A DNA stretch of 64,000 nucleotides from the NCBI GenBank assembly GCA_036924285.1, contig JAYKYS010000007.1, forward strand, positions 10,540,001-10,604,000. The letters are read 5' to 3'. The stretch's first letter is position 1. Every line of letters starts with the position of its first letter. Shown here in pieces: positions 46,436-58,617 of this stretch. This DNA comes from Asterella californica. Lineage: Eukaryota > Streptophyta > Marchantiopsida > Marchantiales > Aytoniaceae. A program made the translations under genes and the position numbers. The notes beneath the pieces are model-generated. The model was given only the letters and a program-made list of their open reading frames with translations. It was not told the DNA's origin and made no database searches.

Positions 46436-48390
46436 AAGCCAGCTCGTAAGAATATGACAACCATCGCGTAAAACATATAAGATATATAGCAGCAGAAGCT
46501 CTCCCAAATGCGGTAGAAATCACTCGCTTTCGTTGGAAATTCGAAGAGATAGATGCCTTCGAAGTTTCACTCTTCTTCATTGGTTTGAAAAGAAATAAGT
46601 CAAATCTTGAAATTAACTTTCTAATCTTAATGGAAAACCCATTAGACCCGGACACACATATCCAGTTGTATCCACTCTTCCTTGGTTGGAAATGAAGAGG
46701 AGAGGATGAATCCTAACCGCCTTATGGATATAGTCACACCTGGGTCAGAAACCATTTCCAGGGTCACATAGGACAAAATCGGCTGCGCAGTCCCATAGCT
46801 TAAGGAACCACCCAGAAAGCCACGAGAGAGAAGAACCACGTGGGAAAATAGCTTAGACTGCGACTGTAGAGGGACTCCAACATCGCAGTACGAGAGACGG
46901 TACCGTTTTAGAGTAAGGGATGCAGTTATGCCAGTTTTCTCCACCGGAAAAGGATTTTATCGACTGACATGGAAACAGAGAAGCAGAAGTGCAATACCAT
47001 GTCGGCTTGGGTCTATAATGACAACAGAAACTCGAAGTCTGGAAGTATACTAAACCAGAACGTGAAGAAACAAGAAAACTCTTTCTCAGATATACTCTTT
47101 CTCAGAAATTTGCTTGATCATACCCCCAATACGATTGTTGCCCTTGATCTACCCTGGCGGGTTAATGAAAGTCGAACCAGTCATTTTATCTTTTGGTTCA
47201 TCATTTTAGTACTTTCAACTTTGACTAAATATCACTGTAATGCAAAATATTTAACATTAAAGACGAGTTAGACTATCCATATTCTCATTCCTTTAATATG
47301 TGCAGTTTCACATGTGAATAACATCACAAAGTGACTGGTTTTACAGGCAATAGCCAGTCAGGGGTGTGATCAAGCCATACATCGTTAAGAGGAGTATGAT
47401 CAATCTCACGGAACCTACTGGGGGTGTGATCAAGCAAATTTCTGCTTTCTCAGATATACTTGTGTTCGTTCTTTTGGAGTATAGTCAAACTGCGCAGTAC
47501 GTTTTGTCTGCAGTGATGTGAACGTCTCATCATGAGTGGCACATCTAACTAACAGGGATTGAAGATTTGGTGCTTTCTCGACTTCTATGAACTTGGTGCT
47601 AAAGATGTGGACCTACCATCGCGTTCTGATGAGAAGATCTCGTTGCTAGGTGTCAGTAACTCACTCGCATGAATCATGTACTTATGTATCTTACGTGATT
47701 AATTTCCTGAATGAGAACTGAGTCAATGTCGTACCCACAGTTTGCATGATTGCCATGTTTTACTAACTTGTTGTGGAAGCTGCATCTTTACCTTTCCGTC
47801 AGTGCTGTTCGCTTATAACGTCTTCGACTTATAACTGCAGTTTCTCCACCCCTTCACGTCATTAGGACTTAGTGCCTTCAAGCCGTCTTGCAGTTCAATA
47901 GTTTTCTCATTCTGCAGGGTATTATAACGAAGTAAATTACTGCTACGATACTTCCTACACTGTACAGTTGTATTTCATAGAGTCGGTAGCGTAAATTCTT
48001 TTCTCCCACATAATATTTAATAGGCCTAAATGCCACCAAGCTTCTTATTGTATTGAAAGTTATGGTCCGTACAAATCCTTCCTTCTCAATTCAGAAAATA
48101 TTACTATTTGCAGACGTCCGAAGTAATTATGTGACCAACTGAAGGTTTTTCGTTGGTTCACATGTTGACTTTAGCACACGCTTTTGATTGTCTAGCTCAT
48201 TCATTGCTTGATTAGATGAAAGAAGATTTGCATTTCCGTCCTAAACGCAGGTCTCGGTGACACACCTAAACGCAGGTCTCGGCGAGTGTGTCAGAGGGTT
48301 TGTGTTGAGAGATGGTCATGAGAGTCATGGTTGATATGAGAGAGCCATAAGTGGTAACTTAGGCATATCACTTAAGAAATCTCATCACGA
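46436..48390. other. Intergenic, no confident gene
   Basis: No protein family recognised. It contains the foldback structure at 47,081-47,460 (listed separately). The frames at 46,642-46,944 (minus) and 46,969-47,271 (plus) have no recognisable domain. Confidence 0.45.
47081..47460. repeat. Foldback structure: 29-nt inverted repeat inside 16-bp direct repeats
   Basis: 47,103-47,131 and 47,416-47,444 are inverted copies matching at 27 of 29 positions (CAGAAATTTGCTTGATCA...). Outside them CTTTCTCAGATATACT is repeated exactly at 47,081-47,096 and 47,445-47,460. A further partial copy (GGGTGTGATCAAGC) lies near 47,362. It resembles a small non-autonomous foldback element, though the left direct repeat is 6 bp away from the inverted repeat. 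Confidence 0.7.
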
Positions 48391-48648
48391 ATGATTGACA
48401 CCAATCTACTAGAGCTGCATGCATCATCACTAAGTTTGGAGTCAGGATCGACATCAGCTCGTAGTGTGTTCATTGCTATGATTGACACCAATCTACTCTA
48501 GCTGCATCCATCATCACTAAGTTTGGAGTCAGGATCGACATCAGCTCGTAGTGTGTTCATTGCTATGATTGACATCAATCTACTCTAGCTGCATCCATCA
48601 TCACTAAGTTTGGAGTTAGGATCGACATCAGCTCGTAGTGTGTTCACT
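48391..48648. repeat. 87-bp tandem repeat x3
   Basis: Units start with ATGATTGACA at 48,391, 48,478 and 48,565, and each ends with GTAGTGTGTTCA. Differences are a few substitutions; the third unit is slightly short. The period is exactly 29 codons, but no long open frame runs through it. Confidence 0.95.
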
Positions 48649-51600
48649 AATGACCCGTTGTGATCAATCAACAAGATCAAAGTCACCTCCCCCGAGGAAC
48701 TAACTAGAATGTCGATACGTTCCGTATTGTGATAATGCATCCTACGTGCATTATCAGAAGTTTGATATGTCGCGACATGTTTTCAGCATCATGGTGAACA
48801 GTTGATGATCGTTTATATCTGGAGATCGATCTGAGGATAAGGACAAAGCATGAGAGTGGAAGAGCACGGATGACAGACTTGTCAATCCTCGCTCCAAATA
48901 GGTCTGACTTCGAGGATGTGCTCATTCAACCATGTCTATCTCAAGAAGGTTTCAGTGGCAGAGTTCTGCACGACAACTACAGAACTTTTCATCCGTGATT
49001 CTAGCAAGAACTGGATACCCTTTCGGTTCCAAATCTAACATCCAGGTCGTAATTCCAAACCCAAGCGTATGCAGGTCAGACGTTTTCAACAGTGCTAGCT
49101 ACTAGAGAGAGAGAGAGAGATAGCTGTTCACATATCGGTCATACCAAATGTAATAGTGTCACCCTAACTTTTCAGCTACCTTTGTACGTGGAAGGGCGAA
49201 GGACACTTCTTCCAGTTCTGATCCAATGTCGTGCATCTCATCGTAGACTTCGGCATGGCACGCACAGACTTTTCAACAGTCCACTGTTGCAGAGCGCCCA
49301 TCCAACTGAATAGCCTTCAGTTGGATGGTCAGAGCTGCATCATGCATGTGCTTTCAGCATGCTGCTCGAGAAATAAAATCCACCTGTCATCAGAAGAGTA
49401 AGCAGAGGCACAGCCAAGGTCCGTGGTCGACTGCTGCGAGAAAGCAGTGGTTTGCGAGCTCAGCCTGATTGATGTTAGCGTTGCTAGCAGTTTAGTCCGT
49501 GAAGGAGAAGCTTTTGTCGTGAGGTGTAGAGCAAAAGATACAGCAAGAACAAGCTCGCAAGACTGGATCTCTTCGATTTACTGTTAAGCTTTCTGTCGGT
49601 CAAGTTCAGAACTCTGCGTCGCCGTTAGAGTGCTGTAGGACTGCGATGAGCGCGACTCGAGGCACATACGAAGGCTCGATATGATGACGGGGCGGTTGTG
49701 GTTATTGTGCAAGCGTGGTCTGTTTCAATCCTTACAGTGGAATCAGCAAGAGAAGAGGAATAGAAATCCACAAGCAGCTCGAGTATTACTCCTTGTGCAA
49801 GGAAGGAGTAAGATCGATCGATGGAAGGGCCCACATACAGGAGAAGATCTAGAAGCGACAAAAGTAAACAACATGACGACTACTATAAGGATAGGCAAAT
49901 GAGACCTGCTGATAATTGGGCCTAGTATGCAGGAAGCTCATTTCAACACATGGGCGGGCAGTCGTCCTCACGATGAGCTTTACAATGATCAAGATCCGGG
50001 TCTATGATGGTCATGACGAAGCTTATTATTATGTGATGACGGAAGCGTTTACGACAACAGCAAGAGATGTGCTCACTGACCGGACTATCTGGACAAATGT
50101 ATGTGACTTAAGAGAACTATATCTATGTACATAGTACACTAGATTCTCACTGGGATTTCCTGCTATGATTCAGGCACATGCCTTGTTGTGTGACTTCTGC
50201 TGCCTTGGAGATCTTTCAGATCAACCTGGCGATGTGCACTAGGCAAAAGCTCGGAACGACTGACAGCAATCGATCTTCCCAAGTCAAGCGGTGCTAACAA
50301 CAAGGAGATGAATATCCCTCTACAGGAAGGAAATGCTTGAATTCTGAGACTGGAAACAGTACCCGGGTTCTCTCAGGATTGCTCTGTAGTTTCAACTCTG
50401 TAGTTTCAACACGCGTTAGAGAGCGATAGGTCGCTGAATTTAGCTAGCTTTCTGAATCTGTTCCAGGCCTGCATGCATGTTGAATTCGCAGATACTGCTG
50501 TTAGCTATAGCTATAGGACCAAATGGTGCAGTGCGCTTGAGCTAGCTATTGAATCTTCACGAAGCTTGACTTACACTTAGAATATCAAGTTTATGTACAC
50601 TATCGCTCCTGCTCTTTAAAGGGAAAGAACAAACCACGGAATGGATGGTGAACGAATGACAGTCGAGAGTGTCACTCACGTCCGAACAATCAGTGAATAA
50701 ATTTTGGCGTCAAATGATATCCCTCATCGCTACTGGTAGTCAGCAGGATCGAGAAGACAGAGGAGCACATACGGAGAAACAACACTAAAAAGGAGCCATT
50801 GCAGTCAGAAGAGACATCAGAAGGCTCAGAACTTGGAGAATATATCGTGTACAGGAACCTCACATCGAAGAAACATCAAGTTCAGTTAAGTTCCTGTAAA
50901 ATATATACTATATTTAGCTGAGCTGATTAGACCGCAGTTGAAATTGAGGACCGCAAGTCAAAGCACGACTTCCGGAGCCACTAATTGATTCGGATAAAAC
51001 ACATTTAACGGATAGGCTTGGAACTTAACAGCGGAGATCCAGTCAGACGACTCACGTCTTGGACTGCTTAAGCTCCTCAAAAAATCTATATATCTGAAAC
51101 CTTGAAGCCTAATCCAGATTCAAAAACTCTAATCAACGATGATGACCGGACTAGAAGAGGTAACAGAGCGAGTTCATCGCACTACAACGGCATATCATAA
51201 TTCTTCATCAGATGGGTTCAAACTTGAGTTGCAAGTCTTGGACGACAGCTAGACTTTTCATCGATCGTACGATACCTCTCCACACAAGCATATGACTGAG
51301 CCTTTCTTCCTTCGTTGTGCATTCCCGATCTTGGTTTCGTGGTATTAGCGATCGCGAGTGACTCCATCTATGTGCTAATATGCAGACAGCTCATGTGGAC
51401 ACCTGTCGACATGTACGCCTTATGTTGTCATAGATCAACACACCATGCCCCACAGCTCGCAGCCACAGACGCTGCAAGGCTTTAGTATGACACTAAACGT
51501 AACGAAACACTGCGCAAAACGAACCTGCAAAACAAGAAAGGGTTATGCTTATTTGCCACGTGTATTTCTCCTGCTGGTATGTGACGGTCATGGTGAATTC

Positions 51601-54480
51601 GTCGGGCCAATCAGCCTCGTCTTCTCTGCGTCCATGTCAACCCTTCCTTTCCACCTCCTTGCGTCCATAGAGCAAGCAAGCAACGAACCCCAAGCCGGGA
51701 GCCGCAAACTGTGCAGCATTTACGGTAGCTGTAGTCAACTTTCGGGGGTCGTCATCGTGCTCAGCTGGCGACGCCTTTACACTCGCTACAACTGTGCTTC
51801 TCGCAACGCCAGTTAATTCTCTTACTAAGGTTACGAGTCGTGGCTACCGTAGCTCGTTCAAGCGCTGCTGGGCTGGGACGAATTCGCGAGGACGACGCCC
51901 GTATCATCAGCTCGCTGGATTGGATGAGACGCCGAGAACTGCCGCAGCAGCAACCAAGTCCACAGTCCAGTCCAGGTCCACGACTGCGATTCACAGTATC
52001 CAATTTGTCGTTCTTCGTGAATCTTCTCCAGCGCGCTACGCTAGCGGTAGACGAGGGACCGAAGAGTACGAATAACTTTATCCGAATTACCGTAGCTCTC
52101 ATCATAAACCGGACTAATGGTGACTATGAACGTTCTGTTGAAGATCGGACACCGGCTCACGTCAACTACAGTAGGAGTTGGAGAGTTCACGCAGTTTGGA
52201 ATTCCCCATAGCGAGTAAAGGTCCAGTCACATCGTATGTTGTGTTCAGGTTTTCACTTTGCCGCAGTCTACCTATGCGGATACCAGGGAAGTTCCCCTCC
52301 AAACGCAGAATGCAAAGCGTTTTGCGATACAACAAATGTGGAGTCTAAGTCATCTTGAGCTGTCCTTTGGGAACGGAGTCGTGCCTCCGATAGTATGTCC
52401 AGCACTGCAGCAACATACTAGTGTATACTAGAAGAATCTAAATACAATTCTATCTCGAATTTCATAATTTTTTAATCAAATCATATATTTTGCAAAGGCT
52501 AACCCGAACGGAGAGCTGCTTGTACAACCGGTTTGACGAGATCCGGCTAGTAAACGCAAATCTCTTGGAAGTTTCACGGTAGTGCTGGGACTGGTTAGTA
52601 GGAAGGGAAGAAAGTGACGGAAATATCAAGAATGGTGGACAGGACGAGTCAACAGATTAGAACTATGGTATCGAACTGTAAAAGCTCAAATCTGAAAAGC
52701 GAAGTTGAAGATTCCGTTTCTTTTCCTTGAGTTATGAGTCGGAATGAGTGGAACTAAAATTAGAGTGTGAGCTCGTACAGTGCATGCAGAAGAGTGGTAT
52801 TGCGTGTGTACAAGTTGCAGACAACCACAAGCGATCCTTTGATCCCAACAAGATTCTCTCGCGGATGTTCAATGCGCACGGCGAGTGATGCTATATCCAC
52901 ATATTCTGTGCAGCTTTCTCTTTTATGTCGTACAAACTTGTGGGCTCTCGTCCTCGCGGACCTTCACTCACACTCTTCATAACCACGTTACACAAGTAGG
53001 ATTCGCATGATGATATGTCCGTAACATGCTCTGTTAAGGAATGATCATTTCCGAATGCCTTTCACGGCTCATCTTGCTGTAGTTCACGTGGCGCTTGCTG
53101 GCTGGCTCCCTTCTTTTCTGTTCAGTGCAAAGCCTAAAACCTTTTTCAGCTTAATGCTGATTAGCTCATGGTTCACGTCATATTACAAGGCTAATCACCT
53201 AGGAACCAAACATTTACTCGAGAAAATGTGCACATATGAAATTGTAATATCTCCAAGTGACTAGCTTTTGTCGCCTAAATATCCAAAATATGATGCTAAT
53301 GTACTGGTATTCAGCAATCGAGAAATTTGCCTTCCCACTACTGATATTCAGCTTTCATTTCGCTGGTGTAAATGACACTCAGCAAAATTGTTTACTGACC
53401 AGACTTCCCACGTTTATGGAGGAGTGTCTTCATATACTTAAGCTATATCTATAGACATGCTATTGAAGCTTAATATCCTATGCTCTTTAATTGTATTGAA
53501 GCTTGTGTTGAGCAAGGACTTGAAGTTACCCATTACATGTGAATATATACGCATATGTTCCCATCAAGTATTACTGAGAAGTTTAATTGTTGCATATGAG
53601 TATATATGCATACATTTGCATCAAGTGACATGATTGGAGAATTCTAGTTATACATGAGAATTTATGCATATGTTGCATCAAGTAATATTGACGAATTTTA
53701 GCTGCATATAAGTAATCCTTCCCACGTGATAATGGTAATTCAGATCAGAAACCGCAAAGACTTTTGTCTATTTTCAGGACCTTTGGTTCTATCTGTCCTC
53801 ACCATGACTTGCTTCGAGCTTTCGAGGCTCCTGTCACTCAGATCATATCATCAGATCCATTCAGTGCACAACTAGAAAGGCCCAGATTTTCTTTGCGAAG
53901 CCCAAGAACGCCATGCTAGATAATAGCCTTCAGATCTAGCTGCATCCACGGTTGCGCAAGAGAAAAGAGATTCACTGCACCGGGACATGAACTTGGGAAG
54001 ATAATTCAGAATCTTCGAATATTCGCATGTATAGTTCTTATATCCACTGAACCTGGTCAGTTCTCATTCAAACGATGAAGACGTTAGTCTCAAGTCCACG
54101 TGATTTGGCAGTAAAATGTCCTAAGGTAGCTAACACATTGCTAACTACGTTTACTTCAAAGGACCATGCACACTACGTTCTCTGTATCCCTTGGTAAGGA
54201 TATTCCGTTGCTAGATGCTGCAAGGATTATCCCCCAGAGAATACTGGGGAGGACGGATGCCAGGAATCATCGTCTGTACGATTCTCTTTCGTGCGGACGG
54301 AACGTCTCGAACGGTTGGTACTCAGTCCGACTGAGCCTGCGCGAAACTTCCACTGACGTAAACGCAAAGGGGAACGCACGGGTCTTACCTGGCCACGAGT
54401 ACACGAATACAAGCTCAGCTGCACGTAGCGTTTCGAAAAGCATATGATTTCGAGCTGCCGAATCATTCGGGGAATGATTC
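48649..54480. other. Intergenic, no confident gene
   Basis: About 5.8 kb without a recognised family. Parts (49,400-50,400 and 51,400-52,250) are more GC-rich with overlapping opposed frames; the largest frames near 51,761-52,211 start at GTG and have no domain. A perfect 13-nt-arm hairpin (CCATCCAACTGAA/TTCAGTTGGATGG) lies at 49,298-49,328, and a (GA)n tract near 49,105. An unrecognised spliced gene is possible. Confidence 0.4.
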
Positions 54481-54484
54481 TTGG

Positions 54485-54970
54485 AGAGAGAAATGGAGAA
54501 GGAGCAGGAGCAGGAGAAGAAGATGATGAAGATGAAGGCGAGGAACTAACTTCCTAGCTCCACGCGACTAACTCTCCGCTAACTCTCCCGCTGGCAGGGA
54601 ACGCGGGGTTTGGTGGTTATCTTCACAGTCATCAACCAGAAGGCCGAAAAATACCGTGGTTACACTCGAATTGCGTGTGTGTTCTTTGCGAAGGAAGGCG
54701 GGGGGTGGGCTAAAAAGTCTAAGTCACACACGTCCGTGGTCTTCGGAAGGTCCAATTGCTGTTGTTGTGGATGATGATGAGAGCGGTTTGAAAGTCGCCC
54801 TCGTTTTCCTCCCATAATCATTCGACTTGTATCATCCAGTCATCTACCTGCGCAGTGCAGTAGAAACCGGCATCTTGAAGCATCTGCACAGAAGAATCCC
54901 TCCGTTGCACCTGCTCGGTCCCTGCCTTCCTCTCTCTCTCTCTCTCGCTCTCTCTGTCCTCGGAATTCCA
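54485..54970. repeat. Purine-rich tract and (CT)n microsatellite
   Basis: 54,487-54,545 is almost pure GA/GGA/GAAG. 54,927-54,958 is a TC-repeat tract on the plus strand. Such tracts are common in plant 5' leaders and promoters, but no gene start could be tied to them. Confidence 0.6.
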
Positions 54971-57120
54971 CCGTGAAGACCCATCTCCAGTGGATTTGCA
55001 TGTACCCGTTAACGGATGATGCTTTGTTTGATGATGATCCCTGCAATGATTCCAGTATGATTCCCTTCTTACAGATGGACGATTACCTCTCGGTTTGCCC
55101 TCCGCGTTCTTGCTTTGAACCTCCGCTCGTCTCCCTTTGCTTCAACTTCCCTCCACATGTTTAGCAAAGAGTCTCATGCTGCTCATGTTCGCGTAGCTAC
55201 ATCCTTTTCCGCGATAATACCGTTGCCAGATATTACAGATAGTGGAACTTTATTTTGAAAAGAAAGTTGTAATAAGAGTGGACATATATATATATATATA
55301 TATAGGATAATACTAACAGATTAGAACTGAATACTCTATGGAATCGATCAGCGATATCATTCATAACAGTGAGATAATCGTTGATTATCAAAGAAGATTT
55401 AAATTAAAATTTTTATAAATTTTAGATTATTCCATCGATAAAATCTATCGGGTTTTAATAGATCTATATATATTCAGTTTGCAAATAATAAGCCAAATCA
55501 AAAACATTTGATTCACCCATTTTCTACCGTATCATGAGTTCGGATAACATGCGAAAATAATAACAAAAGAATACTTTTCGGATAACAACAAAAGAATTCT
55601 GTTTTCCTTTTGCGATTAGGTGTGCTCACTGAGACTCAGCTATTCCTGACTCGCCGACCTCCGCCAACTTCTGGCCAGAGCTGGCCGGTGATCACTTCAG
55701 ATGGTCGGTGATCACTTGAGACGTAAGGAAACTGGAGATGGATCGATCTGCTCGAGGATGCTTCAATGATCCACATTTCGATTCTTGGTGAACACAACTA
55801 ACGACACTTAACTCGCAATGATATAAAATGATGTAAAGTCGAATCAACAGCATGATTCTTTGAATGATTCTTGGTTTCGAGCAGATTCAGCGGAGAATAA
55901 CTCAGACTTAAACCAGGGCTGAGTGAAGCCACGTGGTAACCCCGTTTCCGCGTTAGCCAAGTACGCCGAGTCTACGTGATGGAGTGAGTGAGTACCTGTG
56001 AGGACTTGCAAGTCTTGATAGACTGGGAAGTTCGAACCCGGGAGGTCTAGCAACACTAGTTCTTCCATATCCGCGTTAGCAATTTTTCAGCGGGAGATCC
56101 ACCACTTGTAATAATCCAGAAATCATTTATCAGATGATGCTCAATAAATAACGAACCAAAAGTACTTTCTTTGTGTGATTCTTCGACTGTTCAGAGGGTT
56201 AAGTTCCCGGTAAACTCAAGACTCAAGTCTCCGGGCCCGGATATATGCCTTTGAAGGTGACGGAGGCGTTAGAAGTCCAACTCTGACATTCCGCAAAAGA
56301 GCTCACTCGGAACTCATCACGTGAATGTGCTCTACTAGTGATCTCTCATGATTAGTTCAATCATTCGGTCTAGCTATGGATGACTCCGTCTTTCTACCTG
56401 CGGGCCCCTTTCCAACCAGGAGCTTGGCTTTCAGTTCTTGGTGTTCAATTTGGAATCTCCGACTGACTGACTGCTCACTGACGTCGACTGAATGACTGAT
56501 GACTGAATTCCTCCGTTCCACCCATCAGGTGCAACGCATCTGGTCATTAGTTTACATTTACCTGTTATGTACTAAGGCTCTCACTAGCCCATGCTTTCAG
56601 ATAACCTCAAACCCTTTAGTCTGTAATCCTCAATCATCTCAAACCAAGGCTTTACCACTACCTCCCAGAAATTTTTCCTTTGGGATTTCCTACTAAGACG
56701 GAATTTGGATCTGATTTCTTCCAAATTACCGGCAGTCACCAGTGCTCCCACATTCATCCTGTTATCATGACAATAATCTCACTATATTCTGTTTGTATGT
56801 TAGACACAGATCTCAGTTACCTGACATTGTAAGGCCACATGTTTCCTGAGATTATCTTATACTTTCTCCTTCTGCAATAAATTTTGTTGAATGTCCCACT
56901 GCTTGATTATGAGAAGGTATTAAAGCTTGTATTATGCACCCAATTGGTTAACTTTGTATGGGAAATGTCACCCGATATTCAAACCAAAAAATTTAAATAT
57001 ACAAAGGTTACAGTATGTCATGTCACAGTTATAATTTTGCAAGTTTCATGTCAGAATGTAATTTGAAATTTCACAAGAAGGAGCTATAGATTTGTCACGT
57101 ATAGATCTAGAGAAGGAGGG
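54971..57120. other. Intergenic with microsatellites and a possible SINE-like box
   Basis: A (TA)n tract lies at about 55,279-55,303. On the minus strand GGGTTCGAACTT (about 56,031-56,042) resembles a Pol III B box, with TTGCTAACGCGG (about 56,066-56,077) upstream; a second GGCTAACGCGG occurs near 55,955. This may be a tRNA-derived SINE remnant, weakly supported. No protein family is recognised. Confidence 0.35.
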
Positions 57121-57121
57121 T

Positions 57122-57410
57122 TTCTTTGACTTTAGCCCTCTGTTCAGCAGTGCTGCATATTCACTTTCTCTTCTTTTTTCCCGGACTTGTAACTTTTGCA
57201 GCGCGACCGTGTACTCATGCTTTATGGTTTATATCTTGGTCTATTTCCAAGTATGAACTAACCGTTAATATTTTTATTTATTATTATTATTATTATATAT
57301 TAAATATATATATTTGATTTAACAACAATATATTTTCGATTATCATTAAAGGAGCAAAGGTTCCCCAGAAGTCATCGAGCATGGATATTTTATTCTTTGA
57401 CTTTAGCCCT
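57122..57410 (+). repeat. DHR body copy flanked by 18-bp direct repeats
   Basis: TTCTTTGACTTTAGCCCT occurs exactly at 57,122-57,139 and 57,393-57,410. Between them the sequence resembles the body of DHR copies 1 and 3: GAACTAACCGTTAAT, an ATT/TA-rich core, CATTAAAGGAGCAAAGGTTC and TCATCGAGCATGGATAT. The double-hairpin end is absent. The direct repeats look like a target-site duplication. Confidence 0.6.
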
Positions 57411-58617
57411 TGGCCAGATTGATTTATCCCAAGTGTACGTACGTGTTACTCACTGAGCTTTGGAGAGATATAACAGAGAAAAGTACAAGGAAGATATTAC
57501 TCTCTACTGTAGGTCTTGGAATTTGAAGCCCCGCAACGTTTTCTCCCATTCTTCTACTGGAACCAGCCATTATGAGGATATGACCACTATTCTTGCCGTC
57601 AGGACCGGTTTTCGTCGCGATAGTTTTAGGAAGTGTCGTCACGGATGTCTATAGAGTCTAGACGTATTTTGAACTTAATCCCGATCAGCAAGAGATATGA
57701 CACAGTGATAGGCGCTGATCAGCGGAGAAACCATGCTGGGCCCAACTCATGACCAGATACAGTGAACAGCCCATCTGCAGAGGAACTCCTAGCGGAGGAC
57801 TAAGTCCTTCTCTGGGGAACCCTTGTCGGACCTTAGGAGAATATTCCGGGATGTCGGTCTTATTGTCTGAGCGGCCCCTCTCTCTTCTTCAGTGTGCTCA
57901 CTCTGCAGTTCATTCATTCATTCCTTCTCCTCCTCCTTCTTCTTCTCCTCCTCCTTCTACTCCTCTCACCTGCAGATCGACGGCCCAAGAGCTCAAAACC
58001 CAGACACATTTTGCTGAGGACTTGCATACCCGCTCCATCATATCTTTTCATTCGTAGACATTCCGAAAGAAGTACTTCCTGAGTTGCCATTTGACAAGAG
58101 AATTTTAGTGTAAGTGCGGTCGGAGGTCGAGAAATTGTTACAGCCTTAGCAGTTTGAAATCGATCGACGGATCATTTCATTTCATTTCAGTTCCCAGATT
58201 CATTCCATTTATTCGGGCTCTATACTTACGAAGAAATCTGGAAGCCGCAGCGTTGAAATCATTGACGAGCAGAGCCAGGACGCATCGCTGCGTTATTTTG
58301 TGTCTTTCAGTGCGGAGGGTTGATAAATTATACTTAGGAACGGTTTAGAGTTCTTGAGAGGTCGATCATCAGTGAGATGCGATTTTGCGCCTACCGTGAT
58401 ATCAAGTAGTTATTCTTCCTTAGAGACGGTACAGTTACTTCGTTGCTATCTCGAGCAGCAACGAGATATTGGTGCAGATATCATTCGGCGACTACATTTG
58501 TCTTTTAGCTATTGAGTTTTGTTCTTAGTTTTCACTCTCGTCTGAGTTGGTGAAAATTCGGAGCACGGTTGGGATAGTTAATACACGAATTGGAAGAAGT
58601 GGAGGAGCAGAAGTAGA
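57411..58617 (+). promoter_or_regulatory. Promoter and 5' leader region of the DUF506 gene
   Basis: This region lies directly upstream of the only convincing gene. It contains a pyrimidine-rich tract (CTCCTCCTTCTT type, 57,915-57,965), common in plant leaders. No clear TATA box could be assigned. Open frames here are short: the one at 57,749 starts at ATG, while the one at 58,154 starts at TTG and is not a credible uORF. Confidence 0.4.

Noticed and set aside
48391..48648. CRISPR-like array
   Set aside because: The units are contiguous 87-bp tandem copies without unique spacers, in a eukaryotic context.
51761..52211. Three overlapping open frames on both strands in a GC-rich patch
   Set aside because: The 51,840 frame begins at GTG, no domain is recognisable, and overlapping opposed frames are expected in GC-rich DNA.
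55905..56080. Possible tRNA-derived SINE with B-box-like GGGTTCGAACTT
   Set aside because: No flanking duplication or A-rich tail was found; kept only as a note within the intergenic entry.
58154..58348. Possible 64-codon uORF upstream of the DUF506 gene
   Set aside because: It starts at TTG, not ATG, and shows no conserved features.
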